NCBI GenBank assembly: GCA_963816745.1
Contig: CAWFLQ010000013.1
Span: forward strand, 310,001-374,000
Reading direction: 5' to 3'
Source: VAZQ01 sp963816745
Lineage (GTDB): Bacteria; Pseudomonadota; Alphaproteobacteria; Rhizobiales; Xanthobacteraceae
Length of the DNA: 64,000 nucleotides
This document shows, piece by piece, positions 47,699-56,402 of this stretch. The notes beneath the pieces are model-generated. The model had not been told where the DNA came from, ran no database searches, and saw only the letters and a program-made list of their open reading frames with translations. Every line of letters starts with the position of its first letter. The first letter of the stretch is position 1. The translations under genes and the position numbers were made by a program.

Positions 47699-48344
47699 GA
47701 ATCACCGATATTTGCCGCATAGCAGCAATACTTCGCTGCATAGCACAAAATTCAATCGGAACTAGAATTCTTGCAGCCCCTGATAAGGGCCCCCGACGCC
47801 CCCGTCGCAAATGCCGGGCGGTGATGTCGGGGCTGCTCGACGTGCGGCGGAATTGGGATCGGGCTTACCTCTGCCTCACAGAATGAAGTCCGCCGCCGAC
47901 AAGGGCTGGGCATCGACCCATCACAATGATCTGGTCGAATTTCGAGAACTCGATGATCGCCGCGTTGGTCGTCTTGCCGCCACCGTACAAAAGATGGGGA
48001 CACAGCGGCGTTGTGGATGTTGAGAGCATTGAAGTTGGAAAACCCGTAGGCGGACAGGTCGATCTTGTCCTGCTCTCCGCCGCTGTTTTAAAATCGAAGA
48101 TTCAATGCACATCGCTGAACTGCCCGAATACGAACAGTGTCATTGCCCCCGCCCCCGCAAAGGGCGGTCGCCCGGCATGCTGAAGGGCGAACGCTGATCC
48201 GGCGGATGTCAACTCAAACCGGCAGCGGCTCGCGGCAGCGGCTGACTGCAACCCGGAGTTAGGCCAGTCGGTCGGCCTCGATTTAAAGCAATTCAGGTCC
48301 CGCCCTGGACCTTAGGGATAATCTCTTTAAGTGATTGATTAGGT
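47699..48344. other. Intergenic region at the left edge of the island
   Basis: About 650 nt with no supported intact gene. The complement of roughly 47930-47995 reads like part of a protein (GGGKTTNAAIIEFSKFDQI), which may be the remnant of a lost gene. The segment ends at the tRNA-Cys fragment. Confidence 0.35.
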
Positions 48345-48388
48345 TGGAGGCCACGCCCGGAATTGAACCGGGGTACACGGTTTTGCAG
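48345..48388 (-). other. 3' part of tRNA-Cys: probable left attachment site of the island
   Basis: On the minus strand this reads as the anticodon loop (TGCAAAA), the 3' anticodon strand, the T-arm GGTTCAATTCC and acceptor end ending CCTCCA of tRNA-Cys(GCA). The 5' half is absent: similarity to a tRNA-Cys stops at about 48389. A tyrosine integrase follows at 48588. This is the scar expected when an element integrates into a tRNA 3' end. Confidence 0.75.
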
Positions 48389-48540
48389 ACCAAAAGTCGC
48401 CCCTGGCTCAACCCCTTGGCATTGACTTCTTTTTCTCCGAGGCCGCGAAAACGCGTTGGAATTAAAGAGAAAGCTCTTGCAGTAAACGGAAACCGAGAGC
48501 ACCCTATGGCAGGTCGAGGCGCGTTTCGTACACTGACGAA

Positions 48541-48577
48541 TCGCTGACTCGGGCCGCTGACGGTTCGCTGACTCGGG
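48541..48577 (+). repeat. Direct repeats before the integrase gene
   Basis: TCGCTGACTCGGG occurs at 48541-48553 and again at 48565-48577, with a partial third CGCTGAC between them. They lie 10 nt before the integrase ATG, a position fitting arm-type sites for integrase or an operator that limits its expression. Confidence 0.55.
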
Positions 48578-48587
48578 AGGGATTTTC

Positions 48588-49850
48588 ATGAAAGTGGTGC
48601 TGACGACTGCCGACGTGAACAAGCTCAACGAACCCGGCTGGATTTGGGACGCGCATCCGAAAGCGCCGACGGGTTTCGGCTTGCGGGTGCATCCCAGCGG
48701 GGTCAAATCGTTCTTCCTGAGCTACCGACTTGAGGGACGCGAGCAGCGCCTCACGATCGGCCGCTACCCCACCTGGTCGGTCGAGGCTGCCCGCACGGAG
48801 GCGACCGAACGCCGGCGCCGGATCGACCAGGGACATAACCCCGTCCTGGAGAAGCGCGAGCGCCGTGAGGCCCCGACGGTCCAGGACCTCATTGACCGCT
48901 ATATCGCCGATCACCTGCCGCGCAAGACAGCCGGCCAGCAGCGCACGACGATCGCCCAGCAGCGCATCAACGACGAAAAGAAGATGCTCGCCGAGATCGC
49001 CCACCATCTCGGGAAGCATACGAAGGTGGCGGACGTCCACGCCGGCGATATCCAGGACATGCACCGAAAGATCAGCGAGTCGATCGGTCGCCACGGCCCG
49101 CGGCGCGTCCGGGCGAATCGAATCCTCTCCGTCGCAAGCAAGATGTTCTCATTGTCGCTGGTGCCGAAGGGCGGCGAGAACAAGCCTTGGCGCGACCATG
49201 CCATGGGCAATCCCTGCAAAGGCATCGAGCGCAACCACGAGGAGGAGCGCGAGCGGTTCTTCAGCAAAGGAGAGTTGGAGCGGATCGCCGATGCCTTGGC
49301 CGACTATCCCGGCGTTGCCGCCGATTGCGCTCGCCTGATCATGCTGACGGGTTGTCGCCCCGATGAGGCCATGCGGGCCCGCTGGGAGGAATTCGACAAG
49401 GAGGCGGGCACATGGGTTAAGCCATCGGCTCACACCAAGCAGCGCAAGATCCACAGACTGCCCTTGAGCCCGCCGGCGCTCGAGCTCATTGAGCGGCTCC
49501 GCACGACACGCAATGGCGAGTGGGTCTTCCCAGGGCAGAACCCCGGCGAGCCATTGGCCGCGCTATGGCACGTCTGGCATTTCGTCCGGAAGCAGGCGCG
49601 CCTCGGCAAAGACGAGCATGGCAGGGAGGCGCGGCTTTATGATTTGAGGCACACGTTCGCCAGCGTCGGCGCCGGCGGGGGGCTGAGCCTTCCCATCATC
49701 GGTCGGCTACTCGGTCACACTCAGGCGCGCACCACTCAACGTTACGCACACCTAGCTGACGACCCGCTGCGCGAGGCTGCGGAGAAGATCGGCAAGGTGA
49801 TCAGCGGGGCAGGGAAGAGCGGCGCCGAGGTCGTGAACATCAAGGGGTGA
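48588..49850 (+). CDS. int: Tyrosine-type site-specific integrase (P4/DUF4102-like)
   Basis: 420 aa. The N-terminal DUF4102-type arm-binding domain (GFGLRVHPSGVKSFFLSYRL) is followed by a core-binding domain and a catalytic domain. Catalytic residues: R257 (TGCRPDEA), K284 (HTKQR), R354 (YDLRHTFAS, with Tyr351 where His is usual), H377 (LLGHT) and Y386 (TTQRYAHL). It is complete and probably active, next to the tRNA-Cys fragment, as expected for tRNA-targeting islands. Confidence 0.93.
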   Translation: MKVVLTTADVNKLNEPGWIWDAHPKAPTGFGLRVHPSGVKSFFLSYRLEGREQRLTIGRYPTWSVEAARTEATERRRRIDQGHNPVLEKRERREAPTVQDLIDRYIADHLPRKTAGQQRTTIAQQRINDEKKMLAEIAHHLGKHTKVADVHAGDIQDMHRKISESIGRHGPRRVRANRILSVASKMFSLSLVPKGGENKPWRDHAMGNPCKGIERNHEEERERFFSKGELERIADALADYPGVAADCARLIMLTGCRPDEAMRARWEEFDKEAGTWVKPSAHTKQRKIHRLPLSPPALELIERLRTTRNGEWVFPGQNPGEPLAALWHVWHFVRKQARLGKDEHGREARLYDLRHTFASVGAGGGLSLPIIGRLLGHTQARTTQRYAHLADDPLREAAEKIGKVISGAGKSGAEVVNIKG

Positions 49851-49856
49851 TGCATC

Positions 49857-50588
49857 GTGGCCGAAGCGATCGATGAAATTGTCGATACGATCGCACTCCA
49901 CTTGCGCTCGCAAAAGTACTCAAGGAGCCAAGTCGAGGCGGTGGCCCGCATCGAGCTTGAGCACTTCCTTCCGATGCAGCTTGCCGAGCCGCCATTGTTT
50001 GGCAGGCAAGCTGACAATCAGAAGTACGCTGAGGAGATTGAGGCTTTGGCCCATGATCTGCTTCAGAAGCTTGAAGGCGCCCCGAAGGGAACCCGCGATG
50101 TCATGTTCATCATGGCGTCACGTGGTCAGCGACCTAGCTGGAATCCGAGCATCAATTCGCCTGCGGCAATTCACTTTAAGGAAACGCTGCTGACGGGACT
50201 CGCTGCCCTGCAGCGTGGATGCAACGACATCCGTCGCAACAAAAGCGGCATTGGCGACCATCACAATCGAGATCGAGCCAAACAGCTTTGTGCTGAGTGC
50301 GCGATCGATCTGATAGTCGGGCTCGAGGCCGGCGAGCCGACGAACAGCGATAGATCGTCACCGATCCGCGTAATTTCCGGCGTCCTATTTGAGGTAACCG
50401 CGCCGGAGCGATCCGCGTATTGGCTCAAAAAAAAGAAACGCAGGCCGGACCTGCGGGAGCAATGTGTCGAGGTAGTTGCACGCTGGCGTGGGATGTCCGA
50501 TGCCGACAGGACAGCCCACATAGACCGATTATGGTCGAACTGGGAATTTACGGGAATGACCGCCCGAAAATCTGCCTCATCCTCGTAA
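49857..50588 (+). CDS. Hypothetical island protein, 243 aa
   Basis: GTG start 6 nt after the integrase stop. Soluble, mixed charge, no signal peptide, with several Cys and His (GIGDHHNRDRAKQLCAEC) and a Lys-rich LKKKKRRP stretch. I do not recognise the family. Tight spacing suggests coexpression with the integrase. Confidence 0.65.
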   Translation: MAEAIDEIVDTIALHLRSQKYSRSQVEAVARIELEHFLPMQLAEPPLFGRQADNQKYAEEIEALAHDLLQKLEGAPKGTRDVMFIMASRGQRPSWNPSINSPAAIHFKETLLTGLAALQRGCNDIRRNKSGIGDHHNRDRAKQLCAECAIDLIVGLEAGEPTNSDRSSPIRVISGVLFEVTAPERSAYWLKKKKRRPDLREQCVEVVARWRGMSDADRTAHIDRLWSNWEFTGMTARKSASSS

Positions 50589-50647
50589 GGAAGTAATCGG
50601 CATCCGGGGGAGACTGCCTGCACCAACCTTCAACAAAGGTGCAGGCG

Positions 50648-50851
50648 ATGGTCATCCCAGGCTACATCACTGAGGAAGAGCAAGCGAAGCGGATCGGCAA
50701 GACCGTCCGGACGCTTCGGTCGTGGCGCAAGCAAGGAATTGGTCCTGCTTGGACCAAGGCTGGCAACACGGTCCTTTATCCGGATGACGGTGTGATCGCC
50801 TGGTTGAAGGCGAAGACGCAGCAGCCCGTCCGCAATCGACGCACCGCCTGA
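50648..50851 (+). CDS. AlpA/MerR-like excisionase or small DNA-binding protein
   Basis: 67 aa. The sequence ITEEEQAKRIGKTVRTLRSWRKQGIGPAWTKAGNTVLYP is a classic winged-HTH excisionase fold (HTH_17). The ATG at 50648 is 9 nt after AAAGG; a GTG at 50639 is an alternative. It likely controls excision of the island or its own promoter. A terminator hairpin follows 9 nt later. Confidence 0.8.
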   Translation: MVIPGYITEEEQAKRIGKTVRTLRSWRKQGIGPAWTKAGNTVLYPDDGVIAWLKAKTQQPVRNRRTA

Positions 50852-50860
50852 ATGCACGAA

Positions 50861-50897
50861 CGCCGACCTCGATTTCACTCGGGGTCGGCGCTTTCGT
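50861..50897 (+). terminator. Intrinsic terminator after the excisionase gene
   Basis: CGCCGACC (50861-50868) pairs perfectly with GGTCGGCG (50883-50890), followed by CTTTCGTTTC. Confidence 0.6.
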
Positions 50898-50948
50898 TTC
50901 AACGGGGTGGCGCTGGTTGCGCGAGCCTGGTCCAGAAAACCGCCGGCT

Positions 50949-50978
50949 CAGAGGGTTCGATTCCCTTTCACTCCACCA
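50949..50978 (+). other. tRNA/tmRNA 3'-end-like segment
   Basis: GAGGGTTCGATTCCCTT looks like a T-arm, followed by TCACTCCACCA, an acceptor strand ending in CCA. No matching D-arm and anticodon arm lie upstream, so it is not a complete tRNA. It may be a second attachment-site fragment (tmRNA and tRNA 3' ends are common targets) or chance. Confidence 0.4.
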
Positions 50979-51054
50979 AGGCCTAGGCGGGCCCAAGTCA
51001 CGGAACGGAACAGCCGTGATCTAGCCCGCCGCGAATCGGAACGCAAGCGAGGCT

Positions 51055-51408
51055 ATGAGCATGATCAGCAAGCCCCCGACAATCCGCGCCGAGCTTGCCT
51101 TCGGCGACACCTGCACCGCGGCCGGGCTCACGGCCACCGGGGCGGCGCCGGTGCTGGTGCTCTGCCGCCGGCTGCTCGAGGCCGGACACGATCCGGCAAC
51201 TCGCCTGCAGGCCTGGCGCGGTTCGATCCTGTGCCTGGTCGTCCGCTCGATCGGCGAGGCGGCGGGGCTGACCGTGGAGGACCGCCCCAGCGGCGGGAAA
51301 CCGCCAAGGTTCATTCGCTACAGACCCATGCCTGACCGGGCGGAGGGGTCGCCGGCTATCGCGCTTTTGGAAAACTCCGATCTTGCGGTCATGGAGTCGG
51401 CCGAATGA
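51055..51408 (+). CDS. Hypothetical island protein, 117 aa
   Basis: Starts MSMISKPPTIRAELAFGDTC and is mostly helical by composition, with no known motif. Its stop overlaps the next ATG (ATGA). It is the first of four coupled genes ending in a RepA-like helicase. Unknown function. Confidence 0.65.
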   Translation: MSMISKPPTIRAELAFGDTCTAAGLTATGAAPVLVLCRRLLEAGHDPATRLQAWRGSILCLVVRSIGEAAGLTVEDRPSGGKPPRFIRYRPMPDRAEGSPAIALLENSDLAVMESAE

Positions 51409-51725
51409 CCGCCGCACGCCGTCGTCTACCCGACCGCCGCGCTTCCGAGACTTTTGACCTGGAGGCGCAAGGACTGAGCTTCACGGCGACGGTGTCGCAA
51501 TTCGATGATGGTAGCCTCGCCGAGATATTCCTGCAGAACCACAAGGCCGGCTCCATGGCCGGCATCAACGCGCAGGATGCCGCGGTCCTGGCAAGCTTGG
51601 CGCTGCAGCACGGCGTTCCGCTCGACGTTATTCGACGCGCTCTGATGCGGGACGCCCGCGGCCGCGCAAGTGGTCCGCTCGGCTGCGCGCTCGATCGCAT
51701 CGCGGGCGAGGAGCGGGGGCCATGA
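51405..51725 (+). CDS. TSCPD-like domain protein, 106 aa
   Basis: The middle (AEIFLQNHKAGSMAGINAQDAAVLASLALQHGVPLDVIRRAL) resembles the TSCPD domain found at the end of adenosylcobalamin-dependent ribonucleotide reductases, here as a stand-alone protein. The usual cysteine motif is reduced to GPLGCALD. It overlaps both neighbours by ATGA. The link to nucleotide metabolism is inference. Confidence 0.55.
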   Translation: MTAARRRLPDRRASETFDLEAQGLSFTATVSQFDDGSLAEIFLQNHKAGSMAGINAQDAAVLASLALQHGVPLDVIRRALMRDARGRASGPLGCALDRIAGEERGP

Positions 51726-51946
51726 GCAGCGCACACCACGAGGCAGCCGTCCGGCGGGTCGATCCCGTCGAGGCATTCCGCGCGCGGTGTAAAGCGCGAG
51801 GTCTGTTGTTCGTGGCCGGTGAGCTCGACCTGCACGAGGCCGTCGATGTGTTGCAGGCCGATGCCGAGGCCGGCGGTTTGGTCAACGCAATCGGACAGGA
51901 CGCAATCCAGGCAATCCTCGCCGAAGTTTTCGGAAATGCATCATGA
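51722..51946 (+). CDS. Hypothetical island protein, 74 aa
   Basis: Small acidic helical protein starting MSSAHHEAAVRRVDPVEAF. ATGA overlaps on both sides place it in the translationally coupled run 51055-53503. Not recognised. Confidence 0.6.
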   Translation: MSSAHHEAAVRRVDPVEAFRARCKARGLLFVAGELDLHEAVDVLQADAEAGGLVNAIGQDAIQAILAEVFGNAS

Positions 51947-53503
51947 CGACGGAATGGAAAGAGAAGGCCGAAGCGGCCTGGGACGAAGGCTGGAGCGAGG
52001 CGGCGCGTGACTATCATCGCAGCCGCGAAAAGCCGGTCCCGAACGGCGCAGCATCGCACGCGCCGGGGCTCGTCTGGCGAACACTCTCGAATGGAATGTC
52101 CGCCGCTTTCTGGGTCGCGAGCGAGCGCGGATACAGCAAGCCGGAGGTGCAACTCTGGTCGGGTCTCGGCGATCCGACCGCGGAGGATCGCCAAAGCATT
52201 GCGCGAGGATGCGAGAAGCTGCAGCGCGAAATGTTGGCCCGGACGAACAGCACCGCACAGCCGGCCGGGGGCCACCAAGTCAAACCGCCGTCGAGGCCGG
52301 CAAGGCGACAGCCGGAACGCAATCAAAAACCCGAGCCCCCGCCGCCGCCCGACAGCCCCGAGGATTACGGCGCGACGACCGAAATCGACGACGGCAATCG
52401 ACCTTGCCGCGGCCTTTACGTTCCTCGGGGATGCGCCCACAGCGCCGCCGCGCGAGCTGATCAAAAACCTGCTTCCCGCAGCTGGTGTCGCCGTCACGGG
52501 TGGACAGTCCAGCGCGGGGAAAACGTTCGTCGAGATCCACAAGGCCGTGTGCCTGGCTAAACCTCTACCGTTCTTCGGACGCAAGATTGTCGAGCGGGTG
52601 GGCACCGCCTTCGTCGCCGCAGAGGGGCGCGCGCTCATCCCCAATCGCTTCGCTGCCGCACTGGCGAAGGAATCGATCACGGAGAAGCTGCCGATTACTT
52701 GGATGAATCAGCTACCGAACTTTTCCTCGGCCGACGGCATCAAGCTGTTCGTTCGGCAGCTGAGGATGCTGAATGAACGGTTCCAGGGCGATTTCGGCGT
52801 GCGGCTGGGGCAGGTCGTAATCGACACGGTCGCCGCATCCTTCGGCATGAAAGACGAGGATGACAACGCCGAAGCCACCAAGGTCTGCAACGTCATGCGG
52901 GTCATTGGTGAAGAAACCGGCGCGCTCATGACTCCGGTCCATCACTACGGCAAGAACCCGGAGAGCGGCCTCCGCGGCGCCTCCGCCTGGAAGGGAAGCG
53001 CCGACGTTGTGACGGGCGTCCTGGCCGACATCGATCCGCTGAGCGGGCGCACCTCGAATCGCGAACTCGTGTGTGCCAAAGCCCGCGATGGCGAGCAGGG
53101 GCCGCTTTCGCCCTTTGAGCTCGAATTCGTGAAACTGGGGCTCGACGCGGACCGGGAGGTCTACGGCAGCATGTACGTCGTCCCAGCGGACGGCAAATCC
53201 CGCCTCGATAAAACCGCTGCACCCAACAAGGGTCAACGCGCCATTCAAGACGCAATCAATGAGGCGCTGGACGGCCGCGGAAGGATCATCACCCCGCGCG
53301 CCAACATGCCCCCCGTCAGAGCCGCGAAGGTGATCGATGTGCGCGAGGAATTCGATCGCCGATATGTGGTCGATGAGGTGGACCCTGCCAACGCCGCCGC
53401 CGCCAAGCGCATGGCCTTCAAACGATCACTCGATCGCCTCTCGCCCTCCCAGTTCGGGGCCGGCTCGGCAGAGGGTGCCGATTGGATATGGAGAATCGCA
53501 TGA
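51943..53503 (+). CDS. RepA-like AAA helicase/replication protein (AAA_25)
   Basis: About 519 aa after removing one inserted base near 52388. The N-terminal 130 residues are variable and Pro-rich. Then comes a RecA-like ATPase with Walker A GGQSSAGKTF, a Walker B-like VVIDTVAASFG and a later HHYGK motif, as in plasmid RepA and phage helicases. The C-terminal tail is basic. It ends a four-gene overlapping operon. A role in element replication is likely. Confidence 0.75.
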
Positions 53504-53673
53504 GCATGCCCACTAGCGGCAACGCTGGGCCGCACGACAAGAGGTCGGCACGACCCTTCGAACAAGAACCAACCTGACCGAACGCGAACACACGAACGCC
53601 CCCCTAGGGGGTGGCGTGTGCGTTCGCACGCTTCCTTACGGCGAACACCCCTCAGAACATGGCCGAACATAAG

Positions 53674-53699
53674 GATGTTCGCGATGTTCGCGATGTTCG
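53674..53699 (+). repeat. Tandem 9-bp repeat GATGTTCGC
   Basis: Two full units plus a third 8-bp unit directly in line, about 170 nt after the replication gene. The same TGTTCG word recurs on both strands nearby. The arrangement resembles a short iteron array. Confidence 0.65.
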
Positions 53700-54096
53700 T
53701 GGCACCACCACCAAAAACACCATGTTCGCACCCATGTTCGCACTCTCAACGGCGGCAAGACACCTCGGCAGTCATCGACGGGCATCAACGCGGCCCCGGC
53801 AATGTTCCCTCGGGGTGTAGACATCGCGTCGCCGGTCCGATCGCGCTCGCTGCCCGTCCACGCGCATCCACTCGGCCGCTCGAGGTAGGACCTGGCGGTA
53901 GCCTTTGCGGATGCCAAAACCGGGTACGCAGCATCGAGATTGCCCGCTATTGTTGGGCATTTTCGATCAACCGAGTTGCTGCGTCAGTGGTTGGTCAGTG
54001 TTTCCGCCTGGCGATGGGCCATGTTGATGGTCCGCGCGAGCCATGTCTGCCGCATGATCGCCGCGCGCGATCTCGGGCAATTCCGACAGAAAGACC

Positions 54097-54126
54097 GGGG
54101 TGGGGGTGGGGGGTGGGGGGTGGGGG
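54097..54126 (+). repeat. G-quadruplex-forming tract
   Basis: Five G runs of 4, 5, 6, 6 and 5 bases, each separated by a single T, over 30 nt on the plus strand. Single-base loops give a very stable parallel quadruplex in theory. Indels in such runs would be common, so exact lengths may be wrong. Confidence 0.85.
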
Positions 54127-54685
54127 AAAACTGGCTGGCTCCGTGGATATCGCCTGGCAATGTCGGCTTACGCGCATGACGTCGGCGAGAATTGGGAGTT
54201 GTTAACTCGGGCTGTTGAGGGATGTTGAGGTTCAACGGTGCGCTCGTTGCCTGTCCACGCGCGTCAAATCGGGGCTGTTGGGTCCGCCATTGGGTCCAAG
54301 GTGCGCGGGCAATGGTGCCACGGCTGCAATATCAGGTGCTTGCGAGCGTCACGGCACATGTTTGCCCGTTCGGTGATGCTGCTCGCCATGTTGTTGGTAT
54401 GCGATCGAGCCATGTTCGATGCGTAGGCTGCGAGCAAAATTGTGCAATGATATCAACAGAAAGACCGGGGGTACCCACCCCCCTGGGTCGAAAACGGCGC
54501 TCTCTATAGGATTCTCACTGCTGTTCCGCTATAGCGGCGGCCTTTCCCAATTCACTGTGGTTGCATGTTTTGCCTTGCACACGCGGAGGTATGGTCAACG
54601 ACTTTATGGGCTGTGCTGCTGTGCTGGTGGCCTGCGGGCTGCGTTTTCGTCGGTGTAAATCTTGGGCAGAGACATGTTTGATGGC

Positions 54686-54967
54686 TCAATTTGGTTTGTC
54701 GCCGGATTTGGCTGTTGCCGCCTCAATCCTGTTGGCAATGTCTTTGAGTTGGTCACGCAGCTGCGCCGCGGCGATGTTTGTAAGGGCAACACGACTAGCG
54801 ACGAAGCGGCGGATTTTCGGGGGTTGGCCCCCGACGGGCTCATCAAACCTGATATTTGCGAACGTTATCACGATGTTTCCGTGTACAAATCCAACACCAG
54901 CGACCTCGCTAGCGAAGATTTCCTTTTCATTCGTGGGATCCTCGAGAATGGGTTTCTGGTCGGCCAT
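54686..54967 (-). CDS. DUF3467-like small protein, 93 aa
   Basis: Starts MADQKPILEDPTNEKEIFAS with a strong AAGGAGGGTG ribosome site. The core (AGVGFVHGNIVITFANIRF, then RFVASRVALTNIAAAQLRDQL) resembles DUF3467. It is the only convincing gene between 53504 and 55840 and lies on the opposite strand to its neighbours. Confidence 0.65.
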   Translation of the reverse strand: MADQKPILEDPTNEKEIFASEVAGVGFVHGNIVITFANIRFDEPVGGQPPKIRRFVASRVALTNIAAAQLRDQLKDIANRIEAATAKSGDKPN

Positions 54968-55840
54968 GACACCCTCCTTGATCCGATGAAATCAGCATAC
55001 CCCATCGGTCACGGTACGTCCCCGCAAGCCTTGCACAATGGGGCGTTCGCGGGATGTTCGAATGCCGCGAGCGGGCCTGTAGATTGGGGTCGGGTTCTGT
55101 TCGCCGGCGGCGTTCGCTGGCGGTGAGCCCCTCGGACCGAGACGAGAAAATTAACATGCTGGGACCTGGCCTCGGGGTGGGGCTGCGAAGTCTCAGGGTT
55201 GACCCGGAGACTTGCCATGGTCGGTTGTTTGTAGGCGTACCGAGTGAGCCGGTGGGGCGTTTGCTGGTGCGGTTTTGGGCGGTGGGCATTGGGCGGTGGC
55301 GCGGTTTTGGGCGACGTGTGGAACGAAGCGTGACCGGTAAATTACCGGGCGTTCGCGGTGTGCGAACTTTGCGAACGGTTGGCAAACGCGGGCGTTCGGG
55401 CTTGGTAAAAATACCGGACGCGTTCTGTTCGCCGGCTGCGTGCGGAGCGGAAGGGGAAGGCCCCGGCCGGCGCGACGGGGACGCCATGCCGACCGGGGGC
55501 TGCGCGACGTGGCGCGGATGCTTTGCGGGAATCCGGCCGGCGATGTTTGCACCAGAAAAGTTTTAATGATCGGTGTAAGGCGCGGCGATGCGCGGCGGCT
55601 TTTGCCAATGGCATGCGGCCGGCTCTTGGGTTGGAGCCGGCCGCGCGCGCAAACATCGAGGTGACCGGGTTCTATTCGCCGCCACCCGGCGGGCGGCCCT
55701 CTGGCAAGTCACGCATTTAACCGCCGGAAACGAGAAGCGGGTATCCGGGAGATTACCTACCCACGTCTGGGCGCCGGCGGGTGCGTTGCGGCGAATGGCG
55801 TGATCGTCTCCATTGCGTGCGTTCAATCGGAGGCGCGGCC
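54968..55840. other. Gene-poor island region
   Basis: About 870 nt with no supported gene. Open frames on the minus strand are Arg/Pro-rich and look like composition artefacts. The sequence has several GTTCGC words as in 53504-54200. Nothing else stands out. Confidence 0.4.
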
Positions 55841-56008
55841 ATGGCCGACAAGCAGCGGCGGGAAAGCATCACGACGCGGATCGACGCTGAGGCGCGCGAA
55901 GTGATCGAGCGCATTGCGGAGGCTCGTCGCACGACGCCGGCGCAGGTGGCGCGGATCCTGATCGAGGACGGTGCCAAGGAGCTTGCCCGCGATGCGCGCG
56001 CGGCGTGA
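55841..56008 (+). CDS. Small ribbon-helix-helix-like protein, 55 aa
   Basis: Opens MADKQRRESITTRIDAEARE. The pattern RRESITTRIDAEAREVIERIAEA followed by TPAQVARILIEDGAKE fits a CopG/Arc RHH fold. GGAGG lies just upstream. Could be a repressor or antitoxin, but no toxin is adjacent. Confidence 0.65.
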   Translation: MADKQRRESITTRIDAEAREVIERIAEARRTTPAQVARILIEDGAKELARDARAA

Positions 56009-56183
56009 TGTGTGCGGCCCGGCGTTTTGGCCCCGGCGACGGCAAGGCTGAATTCGGGATGTGACGGCCCCCGCCGGCGCTGACCAGGCGGACACGACCG
56101 ATGAATTCTCAGCATGTGACGGCCCCCTGACGGGCACGGCCGGGAGTGGACGGAAGCGCGGCGTGGCGCGTGAGGAGGATGTG

Positions 56184-56402
56184 ATGCAATCGAGAAGCGG
56201 GAACACCACGCACGACAACGCGGTCGCGTTCGAGGCTGCGGTTGCCACGCTCGAGGCCGACGGCGCGAGCCCGACGCAGGCGCACGTGGCGGCGCTGCGG
56301 GTCGCCTGGGATACGCTGCAAGCTGGTTTGGCCGGCGGCGGTCGCGGGAACGGAGGAGGACATCATGGCTGTGATAAAGACCAAGACGCACCGGGTGCAT
56401 GA
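56184..56402 (+). CDS. Hypothetical small protein, 72 aa
   Basis: Starts MQSRSGNTTHDNAVAF after a GAGGAGG site; the frame is open further upstream without support. The helical part (AFEAAVATLEADGASPTQAHVAALR) is followed by a Gly-rich tail. It overlaps the next gene by 38 nt. Not recognised. Confidence 0.5.
   Translation: MQSRSGNTTHDNAVAFEAAVATLEADGASPTQAHVAALRVAWDTLQAGLAGGGRGNGGGHHGCDKDQDAPGA

Larger units (their letters stand above)
53504..54685. other. Gene-poor, repeat-rich region after the replication gene
   Basis: 1.2 kb with no supported gene. It contains many TGTTCG/CGAACA words, a 9-bp tandem repeat (53674-53699), several CCATGTT words, a strong G-quadruplex motif (54097-54126), and a 15-bp direct repeat ACAGAAAGACCGGGG at 54086 and 54456. 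A replication origin or a partition site is possible but unproven. Confidence 0.5.

Noticed and set aside
47926..48183. 85-codon plus-strand open frame at the island edge
   Set aside because: No ribosome site and composition unlike its neighbours; the complement looks more protein-like but is not intact.
50908..50978. A complete tRNA gene
   Set aside because: A 7-bp acceptor pairing with GU pairs can be drawn, but no proper D-arm or anticodon arm forms, so only a 3'-end-like segment is listed.
53611..54205. Open frames across the TGTTCG-rich region
   Set aside because: They lack ribosome sites, have skewed composition and simple repeats, and do not resemble proteins.
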